Shown here piece by piece: positions 39,148-59,056 of a stretch of DNA of 64,000 bases (position 1 is its first letter; each line of letters opens with the position of its first letter). A program made the translations under genes and the position numbers. The stretch is from Anticarsia gemmatalis (lineage: Eukaryota > Arthropoda > Insecta > Lepidoptera > Erebidae). The DNA is taken from the NCBI RefSeq assembly GCF_050436995.1, contig NC_134769.1, forward strand, positions 8,779,001 through 8,843,000, given 5' to 3'. The notes under the pieces are model-generated. The model was not told the DNA's origin and did no database searches. It saw only the letters and a list, made by a program, of their open reading frames with translations.

Positions 39148-39532
39148 AAATCTCGTAGGCATGCGCGGAGATATATCGCGTTGTTCACTATACATTGAAT
39201 GCTCAAAAATGACTAACTCGGGAACCAATCATTTCCGAGAAAAATGGTTGAAGTAAATTTCGCGCATTTAGTGTCACAAAATTAACACTGAAGTTTTCGG
39301 TTAACCGTCGTTTACACCCTGTATACTTCTATGATATAAGTCGTGATCGATTTTTAGTAGGTATTAAAGGCTCCTGATAAACCCTTACTACTATTTGGTA
39401 GGGTTTTCCTCTTCCTTTATGTGAATTTTGGATAGAAATTAATCGAATCAGCGGGAATTAACACATGATCGTCAAATGACAATAAGTTCGCCCCGTATTA
39501 CATAGGACAAACATTATTTATGGCGAAACTTG

Positions 39533-39592
39533 GGTGTATTTCATATACCTCTGCCTACACCTTCGGGTTTAACAGGCGTGATATTATGTATG
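39533..39592 (+). repeat. Tail copy of the 28789 family
   Basis: 'tatacctctgcctacacctt', cgggtttaacaggc and gtgatattatgtatg match the family 3' end. Confidence 0.5.
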
Positions 39593-40664
39593 TTTATTAT
39601 ATTAGTGTTATTCCATGGCAACCATCTCAATAGTAAAATTTTACGACAGTTGGAACATGTGAAATGGCGGCTTTCCACGGTTTTCCTTTCGTTTGAGCAC
39701 CACACCATAAAATTATATTACCTTTTAAACATATTGTGAAGGGTGCAAGGGTTATACCGGTCGCTGGCTCATTTTTATTCTATTAGACGCTGCGGGTTTG
39801 TTCCTAATGTCGAAGTAAATATTCACGTCAAGGCAAAAAATGTGTGCTATTTTTTTCGGTCAACGGTCACTTTAATTTTGACAGTTATGTGCCATTAGAT
39901 AACCTTCTTAATCATTGTATTTTTCAGCGTCCTTCCTACTATACTTTCATTTTGTATTGTAACATCAGTCACTTGTACCAATTTTTCAAAAACTGCGTCA
40001 TACTAGTGATGTTTAACCGACGTAAAAAAGGAGGTTCTGTAGTCGTCCGTATCATTATTCTTGTTTAAAATCTAGTGCTTCCCATGTGGTCATTAAAATA
40101 GTTTGGTTTTATCCTGATTTTTTTTAACATTTCATTTTTTTACACAATGTAAAAAAAAATACCAACAACCAAAATCTCATGTTTTTAATATTTTACGTGG
40201 AAGTCGTTTTTTTTATAGAATTATATGTTACGTGTAAATAAGAGATGTGCATCATATCTATGTGGTAACCCTAACTAGTAATATAAACATACTGAACGAG
40301 AACACTTATAACTAAAACAATAACACGCTTACTAATTTTAGACACTTACAAAATTGTTCAAAACTCGTAACTTGATTTATGTACTGTTCTCAACGTGCTT
40401 TTTTGTAAAACTCAAAATATAAGATTCTTAAGTCATTTTTCGACTTATGTAGGACACTCAGTTTTTGAGCAATTTGTACTTTCCCTAGCAGGAATAATTC
40501 TTTTGGTAATTTTAGTGTCAAACATGATCGAGCCTTATTTATGCAGGCTCCACTCTCATCTTAAGGCTGCATTTTTTAATTAAAACGTAAGTAAAATTCA
40601 CATCACTATAAATTAGTAACTTATACAGCGCTTGTTTCCTATCACTATATTATTACCCCTCCCT

Positions 40665-40815
40665 ACATCTGTCTGTCTGTTCGCGATAAACTCAGAATGC
40701 ACCGAACAGATTTTCGTGCGGTTTTCACCAATAGATAGAGCTATTCCCGAGGAACATTTGGTGTGTAATTTATTAAAGTTTTGTACAAAATATCTTTCTC
40801 ACTAACAAAATGGGC
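40665..40815 (+). repeat. Dispersed repeat, 'gcggttttcaccaatagata' family
   Basis: 'tctgtctgtctgttcgcgat', then 'cggttttcaccaatagatag' and an attcccgagga-like stretch, ending near aaaatgggcgggct. A second copy is at 63565-63715. It is a lepidopteran interspersed repeat of uncertain class. Confidence 0.55.
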
Positions 40816-43800
40816 GGGCTTTAGTATTGTATACAGTTTCATCACAATATTATTTCAAATTATCATACCAGATTAATAACCTTCAATGCAATACCGATAC
40901 GTCCACCTGTTACGGGTAGCGCTGAGCGCGGCCCGGTGCGGGTCGCCAACGCCCACCGTGTCAATGTGAGCTGCGGATCGATACGCACCCACTAACGTTA
41001 TCTGTGCAGGGGATGATATCTATGTGTAGTTTGTTATGTACTCATTAACTTTTCTCACTTTTGATAATATTCTCTATTCTTTTGGGAAACCTTTGCACTG
41101 TTTAAGCAAGTAGCGTAACCAAATAGGCGAAGGGTCTGTCTTCCAGGCATTTTACAGATCATTATTAAAAGATAAGTACTGCTCTATGGGCCAAAAGTCT
41201 CTTAAGTTTAAGATTTTTGTGTTTCATTGTTTCATTTTCACTAAGAATGCACTGTTTCCAACCTTTCTGTATAGGTAGTTAGTGGGTTATGGTGGCTTAG
41301 GTTGATGGTGTTCGGACTGTTTTGTAGTATAACTCCGATTACTGTCTTTAAGAAACATGTTAATTTGCAAACTATTGTGACGTTAATAGATCCCGGAATT
41401 GATTACGAATTAAACATCTTGTTAATTAGACTAACAAGTCTCTAATCAAGGTCGAAATTATTAAATCATTTCATTCAAAAGGCATACCTAGTTCGATGGG
41501 AAAAAGAAAAGATTATTTTTGATTACTCAAGTCATGATTTGACTAGAGGAAAGAATATCATTGTTTAGTAGTCGAAATATAATTCATATGCATGAGTTTC
41601 TAACCACTTTGCCACTGGCTATCACATTATAATCTGCCTTTTACCATAACCTTTAAACAATAAAACCGATGTCAATTGACAAGGGTCACGTATTTTTCCA
41701 CGGCAAGTGAGAAGTGTTCACATAATACACGTATACGGTTGTGCAACAGTGACGCAACGTAGGACAATCGCGGCGAGACAATGGCTGGATAATGGCGCTA
41801 TTAAGACTCGCTCCTTCGCGTTTTAATGGACGACGCTTTTTATTTAGCCCGGAGGTACTGTTCTAGACCTATGGTATGGGTCAATGGCGGGGAGATAGAC
41901 TTTTAAACGTAGGGTAGATAGTTTCTTTTGTGAGGTTTTGTGAAAGTCTGAAGACATATTGTGCTGTCAAGTAAACTAAAGTAGAATCGTTCTTTGGGGA
42001 AGTTTAGTGTATGTTTTAAGGCTCTTCTATTTGCTTAGCGATTGTTAAGTTTAAGAAAGTATGTATTCTTGGAAATTACACAAAATTTTCATCCGTGGAC
42101 TTGCAAGTCAAATGTGCCCTTTGCTTTTAGATCTCGTTGAAGTCCTGGCGTAGGAATAAAGCTTTGAGTTTTGTTCTATTTTAGTTAAATCATGTTTTAA
42201 CTAGAAGAAAAAAAATCTGCATAAACGAAACCATGACTTTAATTTTAAACGGAACACTTCCCAGCAACCTTGGACAATGTGACGTGCACACCATAGTTCA
42301 TGCAAATAAAAACTAGTCCATAAAACAAATGGTGTTAACATGACGGACTTGCAGTGCGTGGCGTGCCAAAACTAGCGTTCTAATGAAGCCGTAAACTTAA
42401 AAACGGAAAACGTAGTGTTTTGTTAGAAACGAAGTTCTTCGTAAATGTGAATACGTTGGCTGTTTTGGTTAATGAGAGGAATAAAGCTAAGTACAGACAT
42501 TAAAGGCGAGAAGCTGAATTAATTTTTACGGTAAAACTAAAACGTCATCCAAAAAGTGTAACCTTGACAGTATTTTGACTCATACGGAACGAAGCATAAT
42601 AAAGATTGTATCATAGGAAATACAAATACGTATCAATCAAGTATTAATTCTGTACTAACAAGTAACAGGCAAAGTAGTAAATGATATATAAAGTAGATTT
42701 CTGCTATGACAGCTTCTACACTTCTCTCCCCCAAGTATCGTTGCAAAAGCTAAGCTTTTTGTGCGAAGATTCTGCCATCCATCTTAAAATAATGTGTTCA
42801 TCATAAATCTATTAGCTATACATATGAATATAATACCAATCAAACGTCCATTATTTTCCTTATTCCCAGCAAACAGACTCATCGGCGGCAATACATCACA
42901 CACTATGTACAATACACTAACCATACAGGAAATCCGAATCGTTACGGCTTCCCGTACAATATCGACGAACAAACCTTCCACGTGGCAGACAACGTATTAG
43001 TTACTACTTGTCCTAGTTGCCGTGAGCTATCCTGTTACAAAAAAGGTCCCACTGAAAGCTTTGTGAAAAGTATCTTATTCTCGAGTGTCTTGTTAGAACC
43101 TTGAAATGATCTATCATTTATCGAGAAGGTCTATTACTACCTGAATTATTCGGTACATTTGTCTTCCATAATATCTTCTTACCTACTTCTATGGTAAAAT
43201 GTGTAATTTTTTATTTCATTTCGTTATTTTTGGCAATGAAGTCGCGTTTAGCCATGTCAAAGACCTTTCAAGCGGCTTCAACATCATGACACTAGTTTGA
43301 CCACTAACCATGGGATAAAAAAACATTAATTGAGAGTAAGTTCTTAAGTTGGTAATTTTGTCAGACATGTTTTACCATTGCCAGTTACCAGGCAACTGTC
43401 CCACAATCCAAACAGTACGTGAGTCACCCGGGGAACCCGGTGTCTTTGTGCAGTGCGTGCGTAGGTTACTCCGACTATATTAACTTCTGACCAATGACTG
43501 ACACACTACAGTTTTGGACTGTCAACAATACGTAATGTAGTCTTTACATGCATCTGTAAAATGTAAAACGCAAGTTCTAAAACCGCCGTGATTTCTAATG
43601 GTATTTATATTATTTTGTTTTTATTTCTGCTCGTAGCTTATTTAATTACTAGTTTGTTGATTTATGATTAACTACACATAAGACTCTGAATATGATCGGC
43701 ATCGCGTTACAATAGCATAGTGTTCTGGAGCTGAGCGTTCTTTAGGATCACGGTTTTTGACATCATACAAAATTAAATATAGTTCTATACTATATTGTGG

Positions 43801-43920
43801 GCACAATTATGTCTGTGCATTGTAAAACTGATAATGTTGGTATTATCGGTAACTTTTCAGTATGATGTGAAAGGATTTTTGTAGTCATGTTTCTAATGTT
43901 TTTTCTTCGTTTGTCAACAG
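40816..43920. other. Probable Gbeta first-intron sequence
   Basis: If the first exon is at 38.6 kb or further upstream, this is intron. A GC-rich patch at 40915-40990 and a CpG-containing one at 41745-41830 stand out as possible regulatory DNA. No exon is identified. Confidence 0.4.
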
Positions 43921-44000
43921 GTCGGTGCGTTGCGCGGATTGAGTACGCGGCGCGGTCGTCAAGCGGTCGGTACACGGAGAGTTATAGAAACTAGAGCACC

Positions 44001-51910
<7,910 letters not shown>

Positions 51911-52500
51911 ACCACCCCCTAAACAACCCCCTACAAACACACACCCTCCCCAAACACACCCCCTACACACTGATGCACGTAACTGTACTATGTGACGTCA
52001 TATCCGTTTCTAGTTTTGTATTTAAACGCGGTGTGTGAATGTGTTAGCTTCGAACGGCGGTCATCACCGTCTTACATGAAATGGTATAAGGAATATCGGG
52101 GCGGCCGTCTGTTTTAACTTAATTCTGTATAAAGACTTGTCCAGTCATCCTACATAATCATTTCTGATCTGATGCACAAATGGTTTACTGTAGATAGCTG
52201 TCGTATTGCGCCTTATATACGGGGACATATATACTGATACGTTATGTGTCGACACAAACATTCGAGCACGCAATACGACGCAAGCCGCCGGGTGTCAGCC
52301 CGTACAAAAGTAACTCGCTTTATTTATTTATAATTATAATTTCTAACAATATTAAAAAAAGCATTTAAACAACTTTTTAGGGAGGTATGTAGTTTACATT
52401 GTGTGTATGTACTTGATGCGCGCGCGCGTGCGTGTGTGTGCGTGTATGTATGTGTGTGTGTATGTGTGTGTGCGCCTCATGCGGATCCATGGTTCACATA
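51911..52500 (+). other. Gbeta13F: Gbeta 3' UTR, proximal part
   Basis: Sequence follows the TAA without an obvious gene. It is C-rich at first (51911-51965). An 11-bp perfect inverted repeat (gtcgtattgcg at 52200-52210 with its complement at 52269-52279) could form a hairpin in the mRNA. An AU-rich stretch (tttatttatttata near 52319-52332) follows, then an alternating pyrimidine-purine tract at about 52415-52475. No clear AATAAA was seen before the inverted-repeat element at 53685, so the true 3' end is unresolved. Confidence 0.6.
52415..52475. repeat. Alternating GC/GT dinucleotide tract
   Basis: The tract begins gcgcgcgcgtgcgtgtgtgtg and continues with gtatgtatgtgtgtgtg and similar units. 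It is nearly uninterrupted alternating purine-pyrimidine, the composition that favours Z-DNA, and lies in the presumed Gbeta 3' UTR. Confidence 0.85.
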
Positions 52501-53370
52501 ACAGTTATATAATTATATATTGGAAGTAATGTTATGATTAATCGTTTGTAACGTTAGACGCTGGGCACCTTTCCACGGAGGGGTCGAAGGCAGCCGGAAT
52601 CATTTACTTTTTATTGGTGAGTTCATTTATGTTATATACAAAACTATAGTTTATTTACACTGAGCTTGTCATCAACTTAGCAAATGTAACAAACAAGTCT
52701 AGTTATATATGAGTAATTTTCGATAAAAACATGGATAAATCACCTCAGTTTCATCAATTAAAAAAACTTAAACTAACTAACGTGTGAAACTTCACGTTAC
52801 ACTTTTATTTACAATAGAATACGGGAATTACGGCAAACACGTATAGAATGAACATGCTTGACGTTTCGGCGCAAGTTACACTGGCCGTGGTCGCAGGCTG
52901 ACTCAACTAAGTTGATCCGAACTCAGTGTAGCAAGACTCCTTACAAATGAATGTTTTCTCTTGAAAATTAAACTGATTTTTATTAGCAAACGATAGTCTA
53001 TAGTAATTCCAATCTTTCATATTTCTAATACTATTTGTATGAATTAGACTTGTCATTGATAAGTAGCTTTGTTTGTATTTTTATATTACATTCACAAATC
53101 TTTGATGTATCATTGTCATTTACTTTAAATCTAGTTTTAATGTTGTTTGTTGTGGGACAATTTTAACATGTACTTAATATAAACTTTTCACTTACAATAA
53201 CTACTGAGCTATATACATCGACTTATACCGAGTTTAATACCTTGTTAATTCTCGACGTTTCGGCCAAAATTACATCTTTGTTAGGCTTTCCTTTCATCCT
53301 GATAAAAATCGTGTCGGTCGAGCACAATTAATGTTCAATAGGCTCATTGTTAATATCGAAACGTGGATGT

Positions 53371-53428
53371 ATTTCATAAATCTCTGCCTACACCTTCGGG
53401 TATAACAGGCGTGATATTATGTATATAT
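53371..53428 (+). repeat. Tail copy of the 28789 family
   Basis: 'taaatctctgcctacacctt', cgggtataacaggc and gtgatattatgtata. This and the 39533 copy share the variant 'tataacaggc' in place of 'aaaaggc', so they form a subfamily. Confidence 0.5.
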
Positions 53429-54367
53429 GTCGGTCTAACGTACTATCAGCCGCATATAAACAAAAATATCGACTGCTCACGTCAGCATTGTTAACCAGTG
53501 TCCTTTAAAACGTTATGACGTACGCGGCTGACGTAAGCGTAACAGGAAGGAAAGCCTTATGCCCGAATCACACTTTAGGACAGACGCAATAACTATTTAG
53601 TCTGTTCTAAGTAACTGTTTACGGTATTATTACAGAAAAAAAAAACGATTTTGATTTGTTTAATACGTAAATAGTAATAGTCTAAGATCCGACCGCGTGA
53701 TTTATACGTTCACATGTTTGATTGATGAAATATAATTTTTATCGATATTTATAACTAAACCAATGCAGATCCGCAAAGGTGGCCATCCAAATTTGGCCGC
53801 AATTAATTTTAATTAAAATGTAATTAATTATTTATTGTTGATCAATTACGTTCACTTGTTATTGTTAAAAAATATATTTCATTAGAAAGAAATATACCTG
53901 AGATACCGAGAAAGGTCAAGGTGCCATCCCTCACTTGGCCGCAACCTAATGTCAGCCAGGTGTAAACAGGTATAATTTCGTTAAATATATACGTTCATAA
54001 TGTATTATCATGTTATACATACCAAATTGAAGATTAATTCTTTCCCTACATGATGAGATATAGGTGCCTATGCAAAAATGCCCGCAAATAGTGACTGCCA
54101 ACGATAAAAGATAAATAAAAGCGAGAGAAACTTAAGATAAACACCGCATGTCGAATAAAGATAGAGCATGCCAGCTGCTTGTCGTTTTCATGCTACTGCG
54201 CATGCGTTCATAGACAAGACTAAATACCGTACTGAATATTGCAATCACGTGTTTTTGCCAGTCTTATGCGCCACGTTGTGTTTTTTCAAGTCCAAAATTA
54301 TAAAACTTTGTTATAATATTAATATTGATATATTTCATTCTTAACGTTATTAAAACGTAAGAATAAA

Positions 54368-54574
54368 ATGAAGAAGTGTTTTTTGTTGTGTTATGAAAAG
54401 CAAGAAGTGCTTAACTTTAGTGAAGTATCATTTAAAAAGTGTTTTTTAATGATATTGTTTGTTATTTGTGATTTGATTGAACAATCTTCAGAAGATACAA
54501 ACGATAAAGATTCTGACGTTTCAACATATGGAGTGACAGTTCTGATGATACAAGTGACGATAGTACGTAAATGA
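54368..54574 (+). pseudogene. Exon-like acidic reading frame inside second inverted-repeat element
   Basis: An ATG-started frame of 68 codons reads MKKCFLLCYEKQEVLNFSE at its start and IEQSSEDTNDKDSDVS later. A +1 shift near 54531 continues as SDSSDDTSDDST into a donor-like TAC|GTAAAT at 54567. The acidic Ser/Asp-rich end resembles N-terminal regions of some transposases, such as the piggyBac group, but there is no catalytic region to confirm this. It is probably a broken first exon. Confidence 0.3.
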
Positions 54575-54613
54575 AATTTTTTTCGTTACAAGTACTCTGA
54601 TATGTATTAATAA

Positions 54614-54882
54614 CTAGCTGACCCGCGCAACTTCGCTTGCGTCACTTAAGTGAATGAGTCAAAATGTACCCCGTTTTTGTAACATTTTTCATTGCTACTC
54701 CGCTCCTAATGACTGTAGCGTGATGTTATATAGCCTATAGCCTTCCTCGAAAAATGGGCTATCTAACACTGAAAGAATTTTTCAAATCGGACCAGTAGTT
54801 CCTGAGATTAGCGCGTTCAAACAAACAAACAAAAAAACAAACAAACAAACTCTTCAGCTTTATAATATTAGTATAGTATAGA
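54614..54882 (-). mobile_element. Helitron copy inside the second inverted-repeat element
   Basis: Reverse orientation: CTAGCTGACCCGCGCAACTT at the left, with hairpin CGCAA...TTGCG on the minus strand, to tataatattagtatag...GA|T at the right. It lacks the GTCT array; an (AAAC)n run occupies about 54823-54850. It sits in the single-copy centre of the element at 53685-55551. Confidence 0.65.
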
Positions 54883-55559
54883 TTATCTAACTGTATAATC
54901 TTTTTTATCATTTTGTAATTTTTATCATTAAATAATAATAAAGAAGTGTTTGTATTTTTTATCATTTTTTATAATAAAAAAAAAGTTGCATTTTTACGCG
55001 AGCTACTAGTTGAGCACCTTATCTATGGACGCATGCGCAGTAGCATGAAAATGACAAGCAGCTGGCATGCTCTATCTTTATTCGACATGCGGTGTTTATC
55101 TTAAGTTTCTCTCGCTTTTATTTATCTTTTATCGTTGGCAGTCACTATTTGCGGGCATTTTTGCATAGGCACCTATATCTCATCATGTAGGGAAAGAATT
55201 AATCTTCAATTTGGTATGTATAACATGATAATACATTATGAACGTATATATTTAACGAAATCATACCTGTTTACACCTGGCTGACATTAGGTTGCGGCCA
55301 AGTGAGGGATGGCACCTTGACCTTTCTCGGTATCTCAGGTATATTTCTTTCTAATGAAATATATTTTTTAACAATAACAAGTGAACGTAATTCTTCAACA
55401 ATAAATAATTAATTACATTTTAATTAAAATTAATTGCGGCCAAATTTGGATGGCCACCTTTGCGGATCTGCATTGGTTTAGTTATAAATATCGATAAAAA
55501 TTATATTTCATCAATCAAACATGTGAACGTATAAATCACGCGGTCGGATCTCGTACTAT

Positions 55560-55650
55560 AACTACATTACTGTCCCACCACTGGGTAATGGTCACTTCCC
55601 GAAATAAGGGAGGGATTATCGCTTCAGGCTTCTACGCTGACAAAGTCCTG
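55560..55650 (-). repeat. Dispersed repeat, reversed copy of the 3680 family
   Basis: 'actgtcccaccactgggtaa' through 'ttcaggcttctacgctgac' is a reversed copy. It lies only about 9 bp outside the right end of the inverted-repeat element at 53685-55551. Confidence 0.5.
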
Positions 55651-56020
55651 GTGTGAAACTTGTTTCAGTTTATGAGTAAAAGTTTATATAAAATGTTTAA
55701 ATTGTCCCACCGCACACTCTAGCCATTATGTTTATGTAATAACTCGCACACGTATCAATGTATGACACGATGTCTTTCTTTACAGGTGTTCGTCGTCGCA
55801 CAAGTGTCGTTCGTACAACTATATACTATCATTAAACGAACCAAATATTAATTATAAATGTATCTATTGCGTTATTTATTAAAAAAACAAACATATTATT
55901 TCAATGTGGTTGAACTATATTAAATATTTTTTTTGTTTAGATTAGTCAAACACAGTTTTTTGATATAAGTAAAGAGATTATTGATCTCCATTGACGAAAA
56001 TGATTTTTTTTGTATCCGTA

Positions 56021-56117
56021 AAGGCGTTTCCACACGAACGTAACGCGTATATAACGCCACGTAAACGCACAATGCCACTACAGCTATTACACCGCACGGT
56101 TCGTGTGTGAACGCCTT
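56021..56117. mobile_element. Short MITE with about 20-bp terminal inverted repeats
   Basis: Left AAGGCGTTTCCACACGAACG and right (reverse complement) AAGGCGTTCACACACGAAC bound a 97-bp unit. It is too short to code. No certain target duplication can be called. Confidence 0.45.
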
Positions 56118-56693
56118 AGTATGACGTTCACGATATGTTACTGAGATTCAGAACCTTACATTTTAGGCTTTAAGCGTACAATTACAATGATTTATACTTT
56201 GACATGCAATATAATTTATCTATATCCAATTTTATTTGTATCATTATACCCTTTTGATGTAGGGTGTCCTTTGAAACGTTTCAAGAAAACAACCTTAAAA
56301 AAACTAGTCTTGGTAGCTGTAAAAACCTACTTGATACATCACAGTATCTAAAAGACTACTACACTATCAAATAGTAATGTAATATTTCAAGGGATAGTCC
56401 TACAGTTTCACCTAAACACATAATATAAAACAGAAACAATTAATCGCGTGCGTGCACTATATAAGTGTCTCTTAGATGCATTTTATCTCTCTCCATTCCT
56501 ATGTTTGGCGTATTGTCGTTTATTAATCTTATACCGGTTGTTATCAACAAATCTGACAGTGTAAGTTAGTGATAACGGTTCTCAGATTTTCGTATAATAT
56601 TAGTGTCATTCCGGTATGTAATGTTTGCGCGAGAGTTTACTGAAATACTGAATTTTTTACTCTATTTTCAGTCACGTATAAACACCATAGTAC

Positions 56694-56825
56694 ATGACTG
56701 TTGTAAGCGCAGAAGAAATTCGGGCCTTAGAGCAATTATTGCGGTCTCATCGTGTTGGTGAAGAAACCTTAGAAATATCTAATAAGGTTTACTTTCGCTT
56801 ATATTCCAACAAGACACTCGAATAA
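56694..56825 (+). CDS. Candidate start of an unrecognised gene or 43-residue small ORF
   Basis: A pyrimidine-rich acceptor (tactctattttcag, ending 56671) is followed by 22 bp of leader and an ATG at 56694. The frame reads MTVVSAEEIRALEQLLRSHR, then VGEETLEISNK, an amphipathic, charged, coding-like composition, and stops at TAA 56823. Possible donors inside are GTTG|GTGAAG near 56757 and TAAG|GTTTAC near 56788, so it may be the first coding exon of a longer gene. A noncoding exon could end at CCG|GTATGT (56613), leaving a short 58-bp intron. The family is not recognised. It is below the usual ORF length cut-off and easily missed. Confidence 0.4.
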   Translation: MTVVSAEEIRALEQLLRSHRVGEETLEISNKVYFRLYSNKTLE

Positions 56826-58071
56826 TGTGTAATGGTATTTTATACCAATACCTGATGACAAAATTATATAAAAGTTCAGTGGCGATGTGAATGGATATTT
56901 CCTCGTAAAGATTGTGTATGGAGGTTGTTGTAAGGCGTTATTTAGTCTCGCGCAAACATAGTACCTTATCATTTTCATTATGCACTATTTTATATGTTTA
57001 TACGGCTTTCACTATGAATACAGCTATTAACATACTTACCTTACATTATACGACACACGTCGCGACAAACCTACGCGTCCTACCGTCATCACGTATAATG
57101 TAACATAAATATGTTTTACTATTCTCATTATATAGTACTTAGTCCGACTTCAATCAATTTTGAAACGTTTAATGGAAAACAATTGAATGTTTTTTCAAAT
57201 AATAGATGGTTAATTTAACAAAACTAAGCATAAACGGTAGCGTTTTTAATGTCATGTAAGGGTTACCATGTTTAATGTTCTGTGCAAGATTTGTATTCAT
57301 GCAAATATGATGTATAATCCCTTGGAAGTAAACACATTTAACGTTGGACGGAACATGATGAATATCGACGTCCTCAAGGTTCATTTTACTAGGATAAGCT
57401 AGCTTTAGGTACGTAAGGATAATATACATGAAATAAAAATAATAGGCATTTGTAACTCGAACATTCTGTGTTGCTAACTGCAAAAATTCGATGCCAACGT
57501 TATTTTTTGTGGTAACACTAGTTTATATTCGTTGCAGTATTTGTTGGGATTTTAAGCACAAAATATTTTATAATTATTGTTTGTCGGCTTTTTTAATTAT
57601 ACAATCGATGGATGGTTGTCGCTGTTTTTTTTTATTTTATTTTTCGTTTAAATTAAGCCTTTTTGTCTTAGATAGGTTATAATATAGATGTTTGTATTAG
57701 GCAGACGAGGCCAGACGTGGCGACTATGCGAGCTAACGTATCGATACACTTTGGACACGTATCGATCACAACACAATGTCAATATTTTCATTTCTATAGT
57801 TTGTCGTGCTCAATTATCATAATATTTATATCGCACAAAGGCGGCGGAAACTGTAACCCGAACACGAACCTACAATAAAGCTCTAAAGACAAAAAGATGA
57901 ATGTATTTAATAAAAATAAAATGGCATATCAAAACTTGTCGCTCCGCCATTGTACACTGACATGTAACTGTGTGCATTATTATGTTGATTAAACACGTTT
58001 TGACAATTTAATATCTATGTTCACGCATGCATCTATTTGTCTATACGTAAGGTAATTTTGCATTATGGGAA

Positions 58072-58178
58072 TTATTTGTCCAACGCGCGGCCGACACGCG
58101 CAACACACGCGACACGCCACAGTGACACGGTCACGCTCGGACTCGATCAGTTGAGAACATGCGGCGTTGGACAAGTAA
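58072..58178. mobile_element. Short GC-rich MITE-like palindrome
   Basis: TTATTTGTCCAACGC at the left and GCGTTGGACAAGTAA at the right are inverted. The interior repeats acacgcg-type units. A reading frame across it is chance. Confidence 0.4.
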
Positions 58179-58473
58179 ATAGGATATAATCTGATTAGCT
58201 CTGGTCTGCTAGTTTTACGCCTAGGATAAGACTCTTTTTTAAATAATAATAAAACATTGTTTTCTACTGTAATGGCTTCTTTTCAGATCAATGTACGATA
58301 ACTATAATATAGCATTATATATGTATGATATTTAATGGATAGTTTTGATGGCTCATATTCGGTTTTTTGTCTATTCAGACCAATTTTTCTCACTTTTACA
58401 TCGTATTATTGGAATGGACTGCCATATTTTAACCTATAAACTATAAATATACTTAAAGCAAGGGATGCAACAC

Positions 58474-58540
58474 ACGTACGCTGTACGATCACGTACGACG
58501 AAGTACGACGTAGTACGGTAGAGTACGCTCGAGTACTGGG
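58474..58540. repeat. Cluster of 'gtacg' short repeats
   Basis: acacgtacg, ctgtacgatc, acgtacgacg, aagtacgacg, tagtacg, gagtacg and gagtact recur within about 65 bp. No coding or terminal-repeat structure was recognised. Confidence 0.5.
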
Positions 58541-59056
58541 GAGAGCATGAAGCCTAAAACTGAACGATATCAGAACCCAAACGACGCAAAAACCTCAAAT
58601 TTGTTTTATGAGCTCTTGTGTCCCTAAATTGTATATCATACTCCTTTATATTTTAAAGGATTTGTATACCTTAGTTAACTTTTATTTGCTAGTCCGCGTC
58701 TTTAATATGTTTAATGAAAAATAATTATTCTTAGTGGTATAATACTAATTATAATGTATTGTGTAAAATATTTTTTTTAGTTATTATATCAATAAATTAA
58801 AATTTGTTTATTTTAATTGCCTCTTTTATTTCCCGTAGTTGTAGCAGTAGAATAGTTATCTTAAAGGAACAACAAATAACTGCATAATTTGTCTTAACAC
58901 TTTGATTTACCAAATATGTTAAATCGTAAACACAAATTAAACTGTTGGTGTATGTAAATGTTTAATGTTTGAAAGTAATTTTTGATTGAATATTTACATT
59001 ATATATGAATATGTATCGTTGTGTATGAAGCTAAGGACGTTTTTTAAGCGTCGTAC

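Larger units (their letters stand above)
37146..39323. mobile_element. Putative TIR-bounded element around the CpG block
   Basis: Left end tacagggtgtaacagacagg and right end (reverse complement) tacagggtgtaaacgacgg are both followed by ccgaaaac, making imperfect terminal repeats of about 30 bp. TA sits outside CAGGG on both sides, compatible with a TA target duplication. The interior alternates AT-rich and very CpG-rich patches (37400-37460, 37790-37860, 38210-38330, 39090-39150) and has no transposase reading frame. It encloses a retroelement 3' end at 38935-39090. Confidence 0.4.
53685..55551. mobile_element. 1.87-kb long inverted-repeat (foldback-like) element
   Basis: Arms 53685-54214 and about 55021-55551 (roughly 530 bp each) are near-identical inverted copies starting AGATCCGACCGCGTGA. 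The centre of about 800 bp holds a short + strand reading frame (54368-54574) and a reversed Helitron copy (54614-54882). It begins with the same AGATCC as the element at 26546 but the arms otherwise differ. No transposase was seen. Confidence 0.75.
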
